Of a stretch of 64,000 bases of DNA, positions 52,722 to 61,853 are shown piece by piece. The stretch is from Bradyrhizobium sp. Y36 (GTDB taxonomy: Bacteria; Pseudomonadota; Alphaproteobacteria; Rhizobiales; Xanthobacteraceae): contig NZ_NWTI01000004.1 in assembly GCF_002531575.1 (NCBI RefSeq), forward strand, positions 186,001 through 250,000, written 5' to 3'. Numbering within the stretch: the first letter of the stretch is position 1; each line of letters opens with the position of its first letter. Position numbers and translations under genes: made by a program. Below the pieces are notes generated by a model. That model was not told the origin of the DNA. It saw nothing but the letters and a program-made list of their open reading frames with translations, and made no database searches.

Positions 52722-53764
52722 TTCGAGGACGCGTGCGCCGCGCGCTTGCCGGCCGCTGTGCCTCGCTGCTTCGAGGAAGACTCCATCGGCGCATCCAGGA
52801 ACACCACGGGCGTGCCGCGCTTGACGTTCTCGCCGAGCACGCGCGCATCCCAATTGGTGAGCCTGACGCAGCCGTGCGATGCGGACTTGCTGACCCGGTC
52901 GGGTTCGGCCGTGCCGTGGATGCCATAGCCCTGCGCCGACAGCCCGATCCAGTACGATCCGACCGGATTGTTGGGCCCCGGTTTGATCTCGAACGGCTTC
53001 CTGGATTTCACGCTCTTGAATTTGTACTCGGGATTGTAGTGGTAGGTCGGCTGTTCATCGGTGCCGGTGACCTTCAACGCCCCCGTCGGCGTCGGGCGAT
53101 CAGGACTGCCGATTGACGCCGGATAGAATGCGACCAGACGACCGGAGCCCTCGTAGGCCTTCAGCGTCGCGTGAATCTTGTCGATCTCGATACGAGAGAT
53201 GCGCGGAAGCTCCCGCCGCGCCAAGACGTTGGCGACGACAATCGTCTCGCCGCTCTTGTCGAACGATTTCCCCGAATTGAGCATTCTCAACAGCTCTTCG
53301 CTCATGTGAAATTTTTCCGAAAGCCCTTCGAGCGGGCTCGTGAAGCTCAGCGCCTCCAGCGTCTTCATGTCGTCGAGCTTGGCCGGCAGCTTCTTGAGGA
53401 AAGGCCCCTTCACGTCTGCGTCGGTGATCTTGTAATCGACGAGGACCGGACCTTCGCTGGCTGCATTCAGCTTGTCCCAGAGTTCCGGAGCAATGGCCTT
53501 GTCGAAGCTCAGCCCATTCTGCTCCGCAAACGCCTTCAGCGCCTTCTGCGCGTTTTCGCCGAGCTTGCCGTCGATCTGGCCGGGTGAGAATTGCGCGCGG
53601 TCGAGCAGGATCTGAAGCTTGATTGCGGGCGCGCTGACCTTGTCAGCAGCCGGCAACCTTTCGGGTCGCGCAGCATCGTTCACGGCTTTTGCATCGAGAC
53701 TGTGCGCAAGCGCCGGACATACGAGCCACAGCGACATCACCGCGCCAAGCATCCATCGTGTCAT
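52718..53764 (-). CDS. L,D-transpeptidase (YkuD) with peptidoglycan-binding domain
   Basis: A 348-residue exported enzyme. A signal peptide (MLGAVMSLWLVCPALA) is followed by a peptidoglycan-binding-like domain (LLDRAQFSPGQIDGKLGENAQKALKAF near residues 53-80). The YkuD domain begins near residue 195 and carries GIHGTAEP with His283 and SHGCVRL with the catalytic Cys299. It forms 3-3 cross-links or attaches outer-membrane proteins to peptidoglycan. The tail is Ser/Lys/Ala-rich. It is divergent from a lytic transglycosylase, so the pair may share cell-wall remodelling control. A short direct repeat AACACCGTAGTAACACCGTAG lies in the promoter region. Confidence 0.92.
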   Translation of the reverse strand: MTRWMLGAVMSLWLVCPALAHSLDAKAVNDAARPERLPAADKVSAPAIKLQILLDRAQFSPGQIDGKLGENAQKALKAFAEQNGLSFDKAIAPELWDKLNAASEGPVLVDYKITDADVKGPFLKKLPAKLDDMKTLEALSFTSPLEGLSEKFHMSEELLRMLNSGKSFDKSGETIVVANVLARRELPRISRIEIDKIHATLKAYEGSGRLVAFYPASIGSPDRPTPTGALKVTGTDEQPTYHYNPEYKFKSVKSRKPFEIKPGPNNPVGSYWIGLSAQGYGIHGTAEPDRVSKSASHGCVRLTNWDARVLGENVKRGTPVVFLDAPMESSSKQRGTAAGKRAAHASSN

Positions 53765-53943
53765 GACCGCTCATCCCGCTCGCGAAAGGCCCGCAAAATC
53801 GCGGGAAGTTTCCCTTTGGGAACACCGTAGTAACACCGTAGACACCCGCGAGATCGCAGCTTTGCCGCAATCGGACGGTTAAGAACTCCTTATCGCCGGC
53901 GCAGCGCTGGCCGTTCACCCCACAGTTCGAGGTTGCCCCAGCA

Positions 53944-54906
53944 ATGCGATTTGTCGTCGCGGCTTGCGCCGCGTTCATGATTCTGATGTGCGATCTCGAT
54001 CCGTCGGCATCCCGGCAGACATCAACGTTCGATCACGCCGTTCTTCAGAACGATCGGGCCTCCCCACTTGTTCCTGTGGTCGAACTCTTCCTTGCAAGCG
54101 TGCAGGCGATCGAGCTCGCCAATGCGCGCGCCGCCTATGAACAGGTGATCGAGCCGCCGCCGGCGGTCGAGCCGGCCATGCAGGCTCCGGCTTCACCGAC
54201 CGAACGGTTCTGTCACGCGCTTCGCGAGGCTGCCGAAGCCAGCGGCATTCCCGTGCCGTTCTTTGCCCGCCTGCTCTGGCAGGAGAGCCGCTTCAAGTCC
54301 AACGAGGTCAGCCAGGCCGGCGCACAGGGCGTCGCGCAGTTCATGCCGGAGACGGCCGCCGAAGTCGGGCTCGACGATCCCTTTGATCCCATGAAGGCGC
54401 TGCCCGCATCCGCGAAGTTCCTGCGCAAGCTGCGCGATGATTTCGGCAATCTCGGCCTCGCCGCTGCGGCCTACAATGCCGGCCCGGGCCGCGTTCAGAA
54501 ATGGCTCGCCAAGGAGAGCGAGCTGCCGCGCGAGACGCGTGACTATGTCCGCATCATCACCGGCACCAAGGCCGAGGACTGGACCGAACGCGCAGAGGCG
54601 CTTGCGATCCGGATCGACTTGCCGCGCGAGGCGCCTTGCGAAGGTGTCGGCAGCCTGTCGAAGACGAAGGATGTCGCCTGGGTTCCCGTAAACCTGACGC
54701 CATCAGCCATTGCGTTCATTCGCAAGGCCGAACAGCTCGCCGCGCGACTGGCGACGAGCCGCGCCCGCAAGCGGTTCGCAACCTTGCTGCGGAAGAGCGC
54801 GTCCGCCCACGGCAAGGCGCGCAGCATGATCGTGGCGCGTGCCGCCGGGAAGAGCGCGAAGGGCCGCGCCATTCGCCTCGCATTGCGCGAACGGTCGTCG
54901 GGCTAG
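53944..54906 (+). CDS. Lytic murein transglycosylase (SLT domain)
   Basis: A 320-residue exported protein with a short signal (MRFVVAACAAFMILMCD). The SLT domain spans residues 88-210: the catalytic Glu114 in LLWQESRFKS, then AGAQGVAQFMPETA and LAAAAYNAGPGRVQKWL. It cleaves the MurNAc-GlcNAc link producing anhydro-muropeptides. The last 90 residues are very basic and alanine-rich (SRARKRFATLLRKSASAHGK), perhaps binding cell wall or membrane. Divergent from the L,D-transpeptidase gene. Confidence 0.9.
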   Translation: MRFVVAACAAFMILMCDLDPSASRQTSTFDHAVLQNDRASPLVPVVELFLASVQAIELANARAAYEQVIEPPPAVEPAMQAPASPTERFCHALREAAEASGIPVPFFARLLWQESRFKSNEVSQAGAQGVAQFMPETAAEVGLDDPFDPMKALPASAKFLRKLRDDFGNLGLAAAAYNAGPGRVQKWLAKESELPRETRDYVRIITGTKAEDWTERAEALAIRIDLPREAPCEGVGSLSKTKDVAWVPVNLTPSAIAFIRKAEQLAARLATSRARKRFATLLRKSASAHGKARSMIVARAAGKSAKGRAIRLALRERSSG

Positions 54907-55067
54907 AGTGCGGAGCCGCCCGCCTGGGCGGCTCCGACCTCCATCGCCATGCCCGCACGGACCCTGCGATGCCCGCGAAGAGTGCCGGGAACACGAGGTC
55001 GGAGAGGCAGGCCCCGGACATGACGCTGTGGAGGCTTCAGCGTCTACGACCAGCAGAACCACTCAGC

Positions 55068-56051
55068 CTACTCCGCCTTGATGTTCGCGGCCGCGACGAC
55101 CTCGGCGAGGTCCTTCGTCTCCTTCGCGATCTTGGCGGCGTAGTCGGCCGGGCTGAGCACGCTGACGACGCCTTGCGAGCCGAGCTTCTCCGCGACCGCC
55201 GGATCCTTGGCAGCCGCGACGATCTCCTGGTGCAGCGTCTGAAGGATCGGCGCGGGCGTGGATTTCGGCATGAAGAAGCCGACCCAGAACGAGATGTCGA
55301 AGCCGGGATAGCCGGCTTCCGCAACGGTCGGCACGTCGGGCAGTGACGGCAGCCGCTCGGCCGAGGACACCGCGAGCGCGCGCAGTTTGCCGGCCTTGAC
55401 CAGCGGCACGGCCGAGAGCGGATCGAACACCGCCAGCACCTCCTGTGCGAGGATGCCGACCTCGGAGGCCGAGCCGCCACGATAAGGCACGTGGATCAGC
55501 TTGATGCCGGCCTTCTGGCTGAGCAGCTCCATGGCGAGATGGGCAAGGTTGCCGTTGCCGCCCGAGCCGTAAGCCAGCGCACCGGGCGCGGCCTTTGCGG
55601 CTGCGACGAGATCGGCGACGGTCTTGATGTCGGCGGTCTTGGGATTCTCCGGATTGACCACCAGCACCAGCGGCGCCGAGACGACGGTGGTAAGCGGCGC
55701 AAAATCCTTTTCCGGATCGTAACGGATATCCTTGAACAACGTCTTGTTGAGCGTGATGGTGGAGGAGTTGCAGGCGAGCATGGTGTAGCCGTCGCCCTCG
55801 GCATGCGCGACGCCTTCGGCGGCGATCATGCCGTTGGCGCCGGCGCGGTTCTCCACCACGAAGGGCTGCCCGAGCTTGTTGCTGAGGCGATCGCCGATGA
55901 TGCGCGCGACGACATCGACCGGACCGCCGGCGCTGAACCCGACCATGACCTTGACCGGCCGCACCGGATATTTCTGCGCCATGGCCCCCGTCGACAGCAC
56001 AGCGGCGCACAATCCGGCGATGACGGCCAGCAGGTGGGCGGTTCGTTGCAT
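55068..56051 (-). CDS. Tripartite tricarboxylate transporter substrate-binding protein (TctC/Bug), orphan
   Basis: A 327-residue periplasmic binding protein. The signal peptide (MQRTAHLLAVIAGLCAAVLSTGAMA) precedes YPVRPVKVMVGFSAGGPVDVVARIIGDRL, the hallmark start of Bug proteins. GQPFVVENRAGANG, the two loops that grip the carboxylate, and HVPYRGGSASEVGILAQEV are present. The start has GGGAGAGAACC upstream. No tctA or tctB membrane gene is adjacent. The ligand is probably a carboxylate. Confidence 0.9.
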   Translation of the reverse strand: MQRTAHLLAVIAGLCAAVLSTGAMAQKYPVRPVKVMVGFSAGGPVDVVARIIGDRLSNKLGQPFVVENRAGANGMIAAEGVAHAEGDGYTMLACNSSTITLNKTLFKDIRYDPEKDFAPLTTVVSAPLVLVVNPENPKTADIKTVADLVAAAKAAPGALAYGSGGNGNLAHLAMELLSQKAGIKLIHVPYRGGSASEVGILAQEVLAVFDPLSAVPLVKAGKLRALAVSSAERLPSLPDVPTVAEAGYPGFDISFWVGFFMPKSTPAPILQTLHQEIVAAAKDPAVAEKLGSQGVVSVLSPADYAAKIAKETKDLAEVVAAANIKAE

Positions 56052-56196
56052 TGGTTCTCTCCCAGACCTCGCGGCGCCGCTTGTGCATGTTTGTTGGTGC
56101 GATGCATCCGCGTTCATGAATAGCGGTCACGCCGGATTTCGCAATCGCGTTTGGGCGCCGGCATTCCGCCGCACGGCAGGTCCGCAACAGTTTCCA

Positions 56197-56315
56197 AACA
56201 AAAAATGCGAAAACAACCCCATGCACAGTAGACGGCCCTTGTCGAAACAAGGACTTACGCTGGGGGCGAAAGACTCGGATTTTACGAAATCGTTTTTGTG
56301 TCGTCGGGCAAAACA
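56197..56315 (-). repeat. Dispersed intergenic repeat, copy B (about 119 bp)
   Basis: The reverse complement of this stretch shares with 17670-17788 the end blocks TGTTTTGCCCGACG and GGGCCGTCTACTGTGCATGG plus GGTTGTTTT. It occupies part of the 451 bp gap before the next gene. The remainder (56052-56196 and 56316-56502) shows no gene or recognised site apart from AAGGAG before the next start. Confidence 0.7.
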
Positions 56316-56502
56316 GGGGTATAGTTACATCATCGCGACAACCGTAAGCAGCCCGGCCTGACCGGCCACAAGCGCTTCGTTCAATCGCGTACAAGCCTCT
56401 CATCGACATCCGAAAATCGCAACCGCCGCACGGCAGTGCAGGAATCGGCCTCGCGCGCGCGAGGCCGATTCGCGCCTATCGTAGGCCCAAGGAGACATCG
56501 AC

Positions 56503-57120
56503 ATGACGACAGCCCTGACACGCAACAGCACGACGCCCGCCGCCAGGTATGGCAGCAGCCGGCCGAGCCCACGGATCAAGCTCAATCGGCAAGACATCGT
56601 GATCCAGCATTCCGACGCGCAAGCCGGCGAACGGTTGATGGGCGAGGCGCTCGGCGCCGTCGACCGCGACGCGCTGCACGGCATCCTCAAGCAGTTGATG
56701 AAAGCCAGCGTGATCCTGCAGAAGCCCGACGAGGACAATCTCGCCTTCATGATCTCGATGGTGAAGGGCATCGCGCCCAGGGATTCGATCGAGGTGATGT
56801 TGACGGCGCAGATGGTGTCCGTTCACGTCGCCACAATGCGCTCCGCATCCCGCCTCGCCTTCGCCGAAGGCATCCCGCAGCAGGAGGGCATCTCGCGCAC
56901 ATTGACCCGGCTGGCCCGCACCTTCGCGGCGCAGATGGAAGCCCTCAACCGCCACCGCGGCAATGGCGAGCGCCCGATCACGGTGCAGAACCTGTCGGTG
57001 CAGGACGGCGGCAGCGCGATCGTTGGGAATGTCGCGCAGCACGCGCATCTGATCGCTGCCGAGCCGGGCGCGACAACGGAGGCGGAACCGACCGCAGCCA
57101 TGCAAGGCGCCACCGTGTGA
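56503..57120 (+). CDS. Hypothetical protein coupled to an HGG-motif protein
   Basis: A 205-residue soluble protein with a basic N-terminus (TRNSTTPAARYGSSRPSPRIKLNR), then mostly helical sequence: ADQDALHGILKQLMKAS-like helices, FMISMVKGIAPRDSIEVMLTAQMVSVHVATMRSA near residues 86-115 in two parts, and RHRGNGERPITVQNLSVQDG near 155. No known motif. AAGGAGACATCGAC precedes the ATG. Its stop overlaps the start of the next gene (GTGA), implying coupled translation. Similar pairs are, to my recollection, annotated as hypothetical in Bradyrhizobium; a phage or mobile origin is possible but unproven. Confidence 0.7.
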   Translation: MTTALTRNSTTPAARYGSSRPSPRIKLNRQDIVIQHSDAQAGERLMGEALGAVDRDALHGILKQLMKASVILQKPDEDNLAFMISMVKGIAPRDSIEVMLTAQMVSVHVATMRSASRLAFAEGIPQQEGISRTLTRLARTFAAQMEALNRHRGNGERPITVQNLSVQDGGSAIVGNVAQHAHLIAAEPGATTEAEPTAAMQGATV

Positions 57121-57395
57121 GCGCCGGTCACATCCGCAACACGCGCGCGATGGCGGCGAGCCCGCGCTGCGGCGCCGCCACCCGCAGCGGACTCGCCTGC
57201 CGCGCACCGGCGATGTGCGGCAGGCTCCGCTGCCGCATGCACGGCGGCGCGCCCGGATCGGGCGCGCCATGGGGAAACCGCAACGCGCGCAAGCACGGCG
57301 CCTTCACGCAAGCGCGGATCGCCGAGCGACGTGCGATCCGGGAGCTGCTCGGCGAGGCGGCGAAGCTGCTGGGAGAGTTGAAGCGGGACGCCTGA
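57117..57395 (+). CDS. Small HGG-motif (HGGxSTG-like) Cys-rich basic protein
   Basis: A 92-residue protein. After SAGHIRNTRAMA it reads CGAATRSGLACRAPAM, then CGRLRCRMHGGAPGSGAP, matching the CGAxTRxGxxC...RCRMHGG pattern of HGGxSTG domain proteins, with APG in place of STG. The Cys/His spacing suggests a small zinc site. GNRNARKHGAFT follows, and a basic helix ends the protein. It starts with GTG inside the stop of the upstream gene; an ATG eleven codons later is an alternative. Such proteins are often found in phages and mobile elements. Confidence 0.65.
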   Translation: MSAGHIRNTRAMAASPRCGAATRSGLACRAPAMCGRLRCRMHGGAPGSGAPWGNRNARKHGAFTQARIAERRAIRELLGEAAKLLGELKRDA

Positions 57396-57527
57396 ATGCT
57401 CGCCCCGGCCGGAACTATCCCGTGATGTCATCGCACCAGGCCCGATCATGCCGCCATGCCTTTCGGCGCATTGGCACGATCGCTTCGATCGTGTAACGCG
57501 ACACGAAAGTTGCCGGGACGGACGCTC

Positions 57528-58784
57528 ATGAAGACCACTGCCGACGACGACGCGGGCACCGCGACCCGCGCACTGATCTTTGCGCTCGTCGCGCTCGCCT
57601 GCGGCCACATGCTCTCCACCCTGTTGCGCACCATTCCCGCAATCAGCCTCGACCTCATGGCCGCGGACTTCCAACTCGAGCCGCAGGCGCTGGCGAGCCT
57701 CACTTCGGTCTATCATTTCGCCTTTGCCGCGTCGCAGATCCCGGTCGGCGCGGCGATGGATCGCTTCGGCGTGCGGCCGGTGTCGCTGAGCCTGCTTGCG
57801 GGAACCGTGGTCGGCGCGATCGCGTCGGGCTTTGCCACGGGGGCCTCGAGCTTTGCTTTCGGCCAGTTGCTGCTGGGCATTGCCACCTCGGGCATGCTGA
57901 TGTGCCCGATGACGCTCGCCGCCAAGCAATTGTCGGCAGGCCGCTTCGGCCTGTGGTCCGGCGCGATCCTCTCGATCGGCAATATCGGCATGCTGCTGTC
58001 GGCGAGCCCGCTTGCCTTCGTGGTCGATCAATATGGCTGGCGCGCGGGGTTCTGGATCTCGGCGCTCGGCGGCGTCGCGGTGGCGCTGGCGGTGTTCGTG
58101 CTGGTGCCGAACCAGCCGGCCGAGCACAAGGACGATTCCTCGCCGCTGTCGCAGATGATCGAGGTGCTCAGGCTCGGCCTGTCGCGTCCCTTGCGCGGAC
58201 TGATTGCGCTCGCGATGGTGTCGCTGGCGACCTCGCTGGTGCTGCGCGGGCTGTGGGGCGGGCCATGGCTGATGGAGATCAAGGGCCTGTCGCGGGTCGA
58301 GGCCGGCAATCAGCTCGGCGCCTACACGCTGGCGATGATCGCGGGCCCGCTGCTGATGGGCATGGTCGACCGCAAGGTCGGCCGCCGTCGCGACCTCGTC
58401 GCCGGCACGCATGCAGTCGCGGCCGTGCTGGTTGCGCTGATGGCGCTGGGCGCACCGCATTTCGCGGTTGCCTGGCTGTTTGGCGTGCCGGTCATGCCGC
58501 CGCGATATGATCTCGCGCTGTTCGTGCTGATCGGGCTTGCGACCTCCGCACAGCCGCTGCTGTTCGGCATGTGCCGGCAATTGGTGGACGCGCAAACCGC
58601 GGGCAAGGCGCTGGCCGCGGTGAACCTCGCCTTTTTCCTCGGCACCGCCCTCATGCAGTCGGTCACCGGCGCAGTGGCCGCCTTCGCCGGGCTGCCGGCG
58701 GTGCTGCTGTTCATGGCAGCGATGCTGGCATTCGGCGTGCTGGTCTTCCTGGCCTATACATCGCCGCTGCGCGGGGCGAGCTGA
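57528..58784 (+). CDS. MFS transporter, twelve-helix type
   Basis: A 418-residue major facilitator. Motifs include the loop 2-3 region GAAMDRFGVRPVSL near residues 80-93, the second-half MVDRKVGRRRDLVAGTHAV and an overall 6+6 helix pattern. The N-terminus resembles carboxylate or nitrate-type MFS carriers only loosely. No substrate can be given. It stands alone after the HGG-motif pair, with a 132 bp gap that shows nothing notable. Confidence 0.88.
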   Translation: MKTTADDDAGTATRALIFALVALACGHMLSTLLRTIPAISLDLMAADFQLEPQALASLTSVYHFAFAASQIPVGAAMDRFGVRPVSLSLLAGTVVGAIASGFATGASSFAFGQLLLGIATSGMLMCPMTLAAKQLSAGRFGLWSGAILSIGNIGMLLSASPLAFVVDQYGWRAGFWISALGGVAVALAVFVLVPNQPAEHKDDSSPLSQMIEVLRLGLSRPLRGLIALAMVSLATSLVLRGLWGGPWLMEIKGLSRVEAGNQLGAYTLAMIAGPLLMGMVDRKVGRRRDLVAGTHAVAAVLVALMALGAPHFAVAWLFGVPVMPPRYDLALFVLIGLATSAQPLLFGMCRQLVDAQTAGKALAAVNLAFFLGTALMQSVTGAVAAFAGLPAVLLFMAAMLAFGVLVFLAYTSPLRGAS

Positions 58785-58835
58785 GCACTTCGCTCACGCC
58801 GTCCCCACGCTTCGCGGCTGTCGTGGAGCCCGAGC

Positions 58836-59714
58836 TCAGTATTTCGCGACCACCGGCCCGCCGAAGCGATAATTGACCCTGAGGGTCGCCTGCTGGACGG
58901 TCAGCCGCGAGCTTGCCGTCCCCGTCGCAAACACGCCGCCAAGCCCATCGGGAACGGTGAAGGTGGCGCTGCGGCTACCGAAGTCGGTGTAGCGATATTC
59001 GCCGGCCAGGCTCCAGTTCGGGTTGAACGCCCATTCGATGCCTCCGCCGACGGTCCAGCCCCAGCGCGTGGTCGAGCCACCGTTCGTTGCCGTGAACGTT
59101 CCCGCCGGGATGCCAATGCCCGGCCCGTTAACGACGGTGGTCCTGGAACCGCCGATCTCGGCGACGGCGGCGCCGCCGGTGACGTAGAATAGCGCTCGGT
59201 CCACCGTGACGCCGGCGCGACCGCGGAAGGTGGCCATCCAGTCGATATGACCGAAATCGACGGTTACCGTCTGCGTCACCGCCGGTGCAAACGTCGGGGC
59301 ACCGAAGGTGCGCGAAGCGCTGCCGCTGCTGCCGTTCAAGCCGGTGCCAACCGCGTCGGCTTCGACGCCGAGCACGAACTGCTGGACCTGCCAATTGTAG
59401 CCGATCTGGCCGCCCCCGATGACACCGCTGTGGCTGCCGCCGCCGGCAAGGGTGCCAGTCTGTCCGGGAACAATCGTCAGCACTGCCGCGACCGGCGGCG
59501 GCACGCCGAAAGCAGGAAACAGCGCTCCGCCATCGCTGCTGCCGCTGCTGGGCGTCCAGGCGCCGCCGACATTGGCGCCGACATAAAAGCCGGTCCAGCT
59601 GAAAATCTGCGCGGCGACCGGCATCGGTCTCGCCTTGACCGCCATATCCGCGGCATTCGCCGCGCCGACACCGAACAATAAGGCACTTCCCGCAACGGCC
59701 GCGATCCGCATCAT
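58836..59714 (-). CDS. Outer membrane beta-barrel protein (Omp25/RopB-like)
   Basis: A 292-residue outer-membrane protein. Signal peptide MMRIAAVAGSALLFGVGAANA, then ADMAVKARPM and FSWTGFYVGANVGGAW, the family start in Rhizobiales. Barrel strands alternate with Gly/Ser-rich loops; YRYTDFGSRSATF and the terminal LRVNYRFGGPVVAKY (ending in an aromatic residue near the C-terminus) support barrel insertion. Loops are longer than in Omp25 (PSSGSSDGGALFPAFG, TNGGSTTRW). The ATG pair after GGGGGCA is the start; a TTG three codons earlier is unlikely. Confidence 0.9.
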   Translation of the reverse strand: MMRIAAVAGSALLFGVGAANAADMAVKARPMPVAAQIFSWTGFYVGANVGGAWTPSSGSSDGGALFPAFGVPPPVAAVLTIVPGQTGTLAGGGSHSGVIGGGQIGYNWQVQQFVLGVEADAVGTGLNGSSGSASRTFGAPTFAPAVTQTVTVDFGHIDWMATFRGRAGVTVDRALFYVTGGAAVAEIGGSRTTVVNGPGIGIPAGTFTATNGGSTTRWGWTVGGGIEWAFNPNWSLAGEYRYTDFGSRSATFTVPDGLGGVFATGTASSRLTVQQATLRVNYRFGGPVVAKY

Positions 59715-60009
59715 TGCCCCCAATATGTTTCGGCAAGGTCTCGGCGTGCCGCGGCGCCAGAAAACACCCTAGGCTAGAGGCGAATCACGGCCAAAGCTGT
59801 CACCGGACAGCAACATCCGGACACATTATGCGCGCGAGGCGATGCCCGCGCCGGTCGATCGCTCGCCCGGCCCGAGGCGTGGTCGAGGCTCCTTCCGGGA
59901 CCATGCGCACCTGGCAAGGCAGCGCCAGACTTCATGCATCGAGGCCGCCTTGCACAACCGCGTGCTGCGGGGGATGCTGACTCGCATCGCGCATCAAGGG
60001 AATGAACTC

Positions 60010-61215
60010 ATGCCTGTCGACACCAAAGCCGCCACCGACCGTCTCATGCGCTTCCTCGCCGTCGAGGGCGTGACCGGACAGGAGGCAGCGATCGGGCGTG
60101 AGCTCACGGCCGCGCTGAAGGAGGCCGGCGTGCCGGCCAAGGCGATCCGCCTCGACGATGCCAACACCCGCATTCCCGTGCCGACCGAGACCGGCAACCT
60201 CATCGTCGACCTCCCCGGCCGCGGCGCGCTGCACAACCAGCCGCGCATCATGTTCATGACCCACATGGACACGGTGCCGCTCTGCGCCGGTGCCAAGCCG
60301 AAAAAATCGGGCCGCAAGATCGTCAACGAGGCCAGGACCGCGCTCGGCGGCGACAACCGCTGCGGCTGCGGCGTGCTGGTGACGCTGGCGGCCGAGCTCG
60401 AAAAGCAGAAGCTCGATCATCCGCCGATCACGCTGCTGTTCTGCGTGCGCGAGGAGAGCGGGCTCTATGGCGCGCGCCACGTCAAGCTGGACGAGCTCGG
60501 CTCGCCCGTGATGGCCTTCAACTATGACGGCGGCTCCGCCTCCAACGTCGTCATCGGCGCCGTCGGCGCCGACCGCTGGACCGTCGAGATCTTCGGCCGC
60601 GCCTCGCATGCCGGCGTCGCGCCGGAGCGCGGCATCTCCTCGACCATGATCATGGCGCTGGCTTTAGCCGACGTGAAGGCCGGCGGCTGGTTCGGCAAGG
60701 TGGTGAAGGGCAAGGGCGCGAGCGCGCGGATGGGCACCAGCAATGTCGGCCCCGTCACCGGCGGCGAAGGCCGGCCGGCGGGCGATGCCACCAACGTCGT
60801 CACCGACTACGTCCATGTCCGCGGCGAATGCCGCAGCCATGACGGCAAATTCTTCAAGGAGATCACCAAGGCCTACAAGGCCGCGTTCGAGAAGGCGGCC
60901 AAGAAGGTGACGAACGCGCAAGGAAAGTCCGGCAAGGTCAAGTTCAAGGCCGAGACCGACTATTATCCGTTCCGCATGAAGGACAGCCAGCCCGTGATCA
61001 AGCGCGCGGTCGAGGCCGTGTCCGCGGTCGGCGGCACGCCGAACGTCCGCACCGCCAATGGCGGCCTCGACGCCAACTGGATGGTCCGTCACGGCATTCC
61101 GACCGTGACCTTCGGCGCCGGCCAGAACGAGGCGCACACGGTCGACGAATGGATCAACCTCGACGAATACGACCGCGCCTGTGCGCTGGCGCTGCACGTC
61201 GCGACGATGCGGTGA
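60010..61215 (+). CDS. M20 family metallopeptidase, peptidase T-like
   Basis: A 401-residue dizinc aminopeptidase-type enzyme. Metal and catalytic residues are in MTHMDTVP (His85, Asp87), GGDNRCGCG (bridging Asp115) and VREESGLYGA (Glu148 catalytic, Glu149 metal). NYDGGSA and the lid domain with GRASHAGVAPERGI follow. It is like tripeptidase T or related M20 dipeptidases; it may remove N-terminal residues from short peptides in the cytoplasm. AAGGGA lies eight bases upstream. The next gene starts on its last base (TGATG). Confidence 0.88.
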   Translation: MPVDTKAATDRLMRFLAVEGVTGQEAAIGRELTAALKEAGVPAKAIRLDDANTRIPVPTETGNLIVDLPGRGALHNQPRIMFMTHMDTVPLCAGAKPKKSGRKIVNEARTALGGDNRCGCGVLVTLAAELEKQKLDHPPITLLFCVREESGLYGARHVKLDELGSPVMAFNYDGGSASNVVIGAVGADRWTVEIFGRASHAGVAPERGISSTMIMALALADVKAGGWFGKVVKGKGASARMGTSNVGPVTGGEGRPAGDATNVVTDYVHVRGECRSHDGKFFKEITKAYKAAFEKAAKKVTNAQGKSGKVKFKAETDYYPFRMKDSQPVIKRAVEAVSAVGGTPNVRTANGGLDANWMVRHGIPTVTFGAGQNEAHTVDEWINLDEYDRACALALHVATMR

Positions 61216-61748
61216 TGGTCGTGGGCCGGCTGCCGCTCGCAGGACTTGCGCTGCTGGCGCTTGCGGGCGTGGCTGGCGCGGAAGAGGACAACACTGCGCT
61301 GCTGGTCGATCTCTTCGCGAAGGTCTGCGCGCCGAAACCGGCGCGGCCGAGCCAGGTCGAACGCATCGCAACGGGACTGGGTTTCGTCAGTGACGGCGGC
61401 CCGATCACGGCCGAGATGGAGCGGCGGGCCAGCATCGACATTCTCTACACGGCGCAGCTGATCAGGCGGGGCGAGAGGCTCGGCAGCATGTCTGCCTATT
61501 TCACAGGGCCTGACGATGGCGTGAGCGTGAGCTGCACCGTGTCGGCCGTCGGCGTCTCCGCCGACGCGTTGCCCGGGCTGATCGAAACATCATTGAAGGC
61601 CCGTGAGCGGACCGACAAGCCGTCCAGCGACGACAACCTTCTTCGCGCGAGCTGGCGCGTCGGCGCCGACACGCTCGGGATGTCGGTGTGGCGGACGCCG
61701 CCACGGCGTGCCTCGATCACCATCAGTTATATCGCCCACAAGCGGTGA
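61215..61748 (+). CDS. Small exported protein of unknown function
   Basis: A 177-residue protein with a signal peptide (LPLAGLALLALAGVAGAEE). The mature part contains LLVDLFAKVCAPKPARPSQVERIA near residues 29-52 and a single further Cys (VSCTVSAVGV), so one disulfide is possible. TPPRRASITISYIAHKR ends the protein. I do not assign a family. It overlaps the M20 peptidase stop by one base and is probably co-translated. Confidence 0.75.
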   Translation: MVVGRLPLAGLALLALAGVAGAEEDNTALLVDLFAKVCAPKPARPSQVERIATGLGFVSDGGPITAEMERRASIDILYTAQLIRRGERLGSMSAYFTGPDDGVSVSCTVSAVGVSADALPGLIETSLKARERTDKPSSDDNLLRASWRVGADTLGMSVWRTPPRRASITISYIAHKR

Positions 61749-61752
61749 AATC

Positions 61753-61833
61753 GTAGGATGGGTAGAGCGCAAGCGAAACCCATCGCGCCTTGCGACGTTG
61801 ATGATGGGTTTCGCTGCGCTCTACCCATCCTAC
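61753..61833. repeat. Palindromic intergenic repeat, GTAGGATGGGTAGAGCG type
   Basis: Arms GTAGGATGGGTAGAGCGCAA (from 61753) with GCGAAACCCATC, and on the other side GATGGGTTTCGC with GCGCTCTACCCATCCTAC (ending at 61833). An almost complete hairpin over 81 bases, starting four bases after a stop codon. Confidence 0.78.
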
Positions 61834-61853
61834 GAACCACAAGCAAAAAGCGC

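Noticed and set aside
53815..53845. Short direct repeat AACACCGTAG considered as an iteron or CRISPR start
   Set aside because: Only two units and no further copies or spacers; reported only as a promoter-region oddity.
55063..56409. Minus-strand frame extending through the 56 kb repeat into the TctC-type gene
   Set aside because: The extension is read in another frame from the real gene and merely translates the dispersed repeat.
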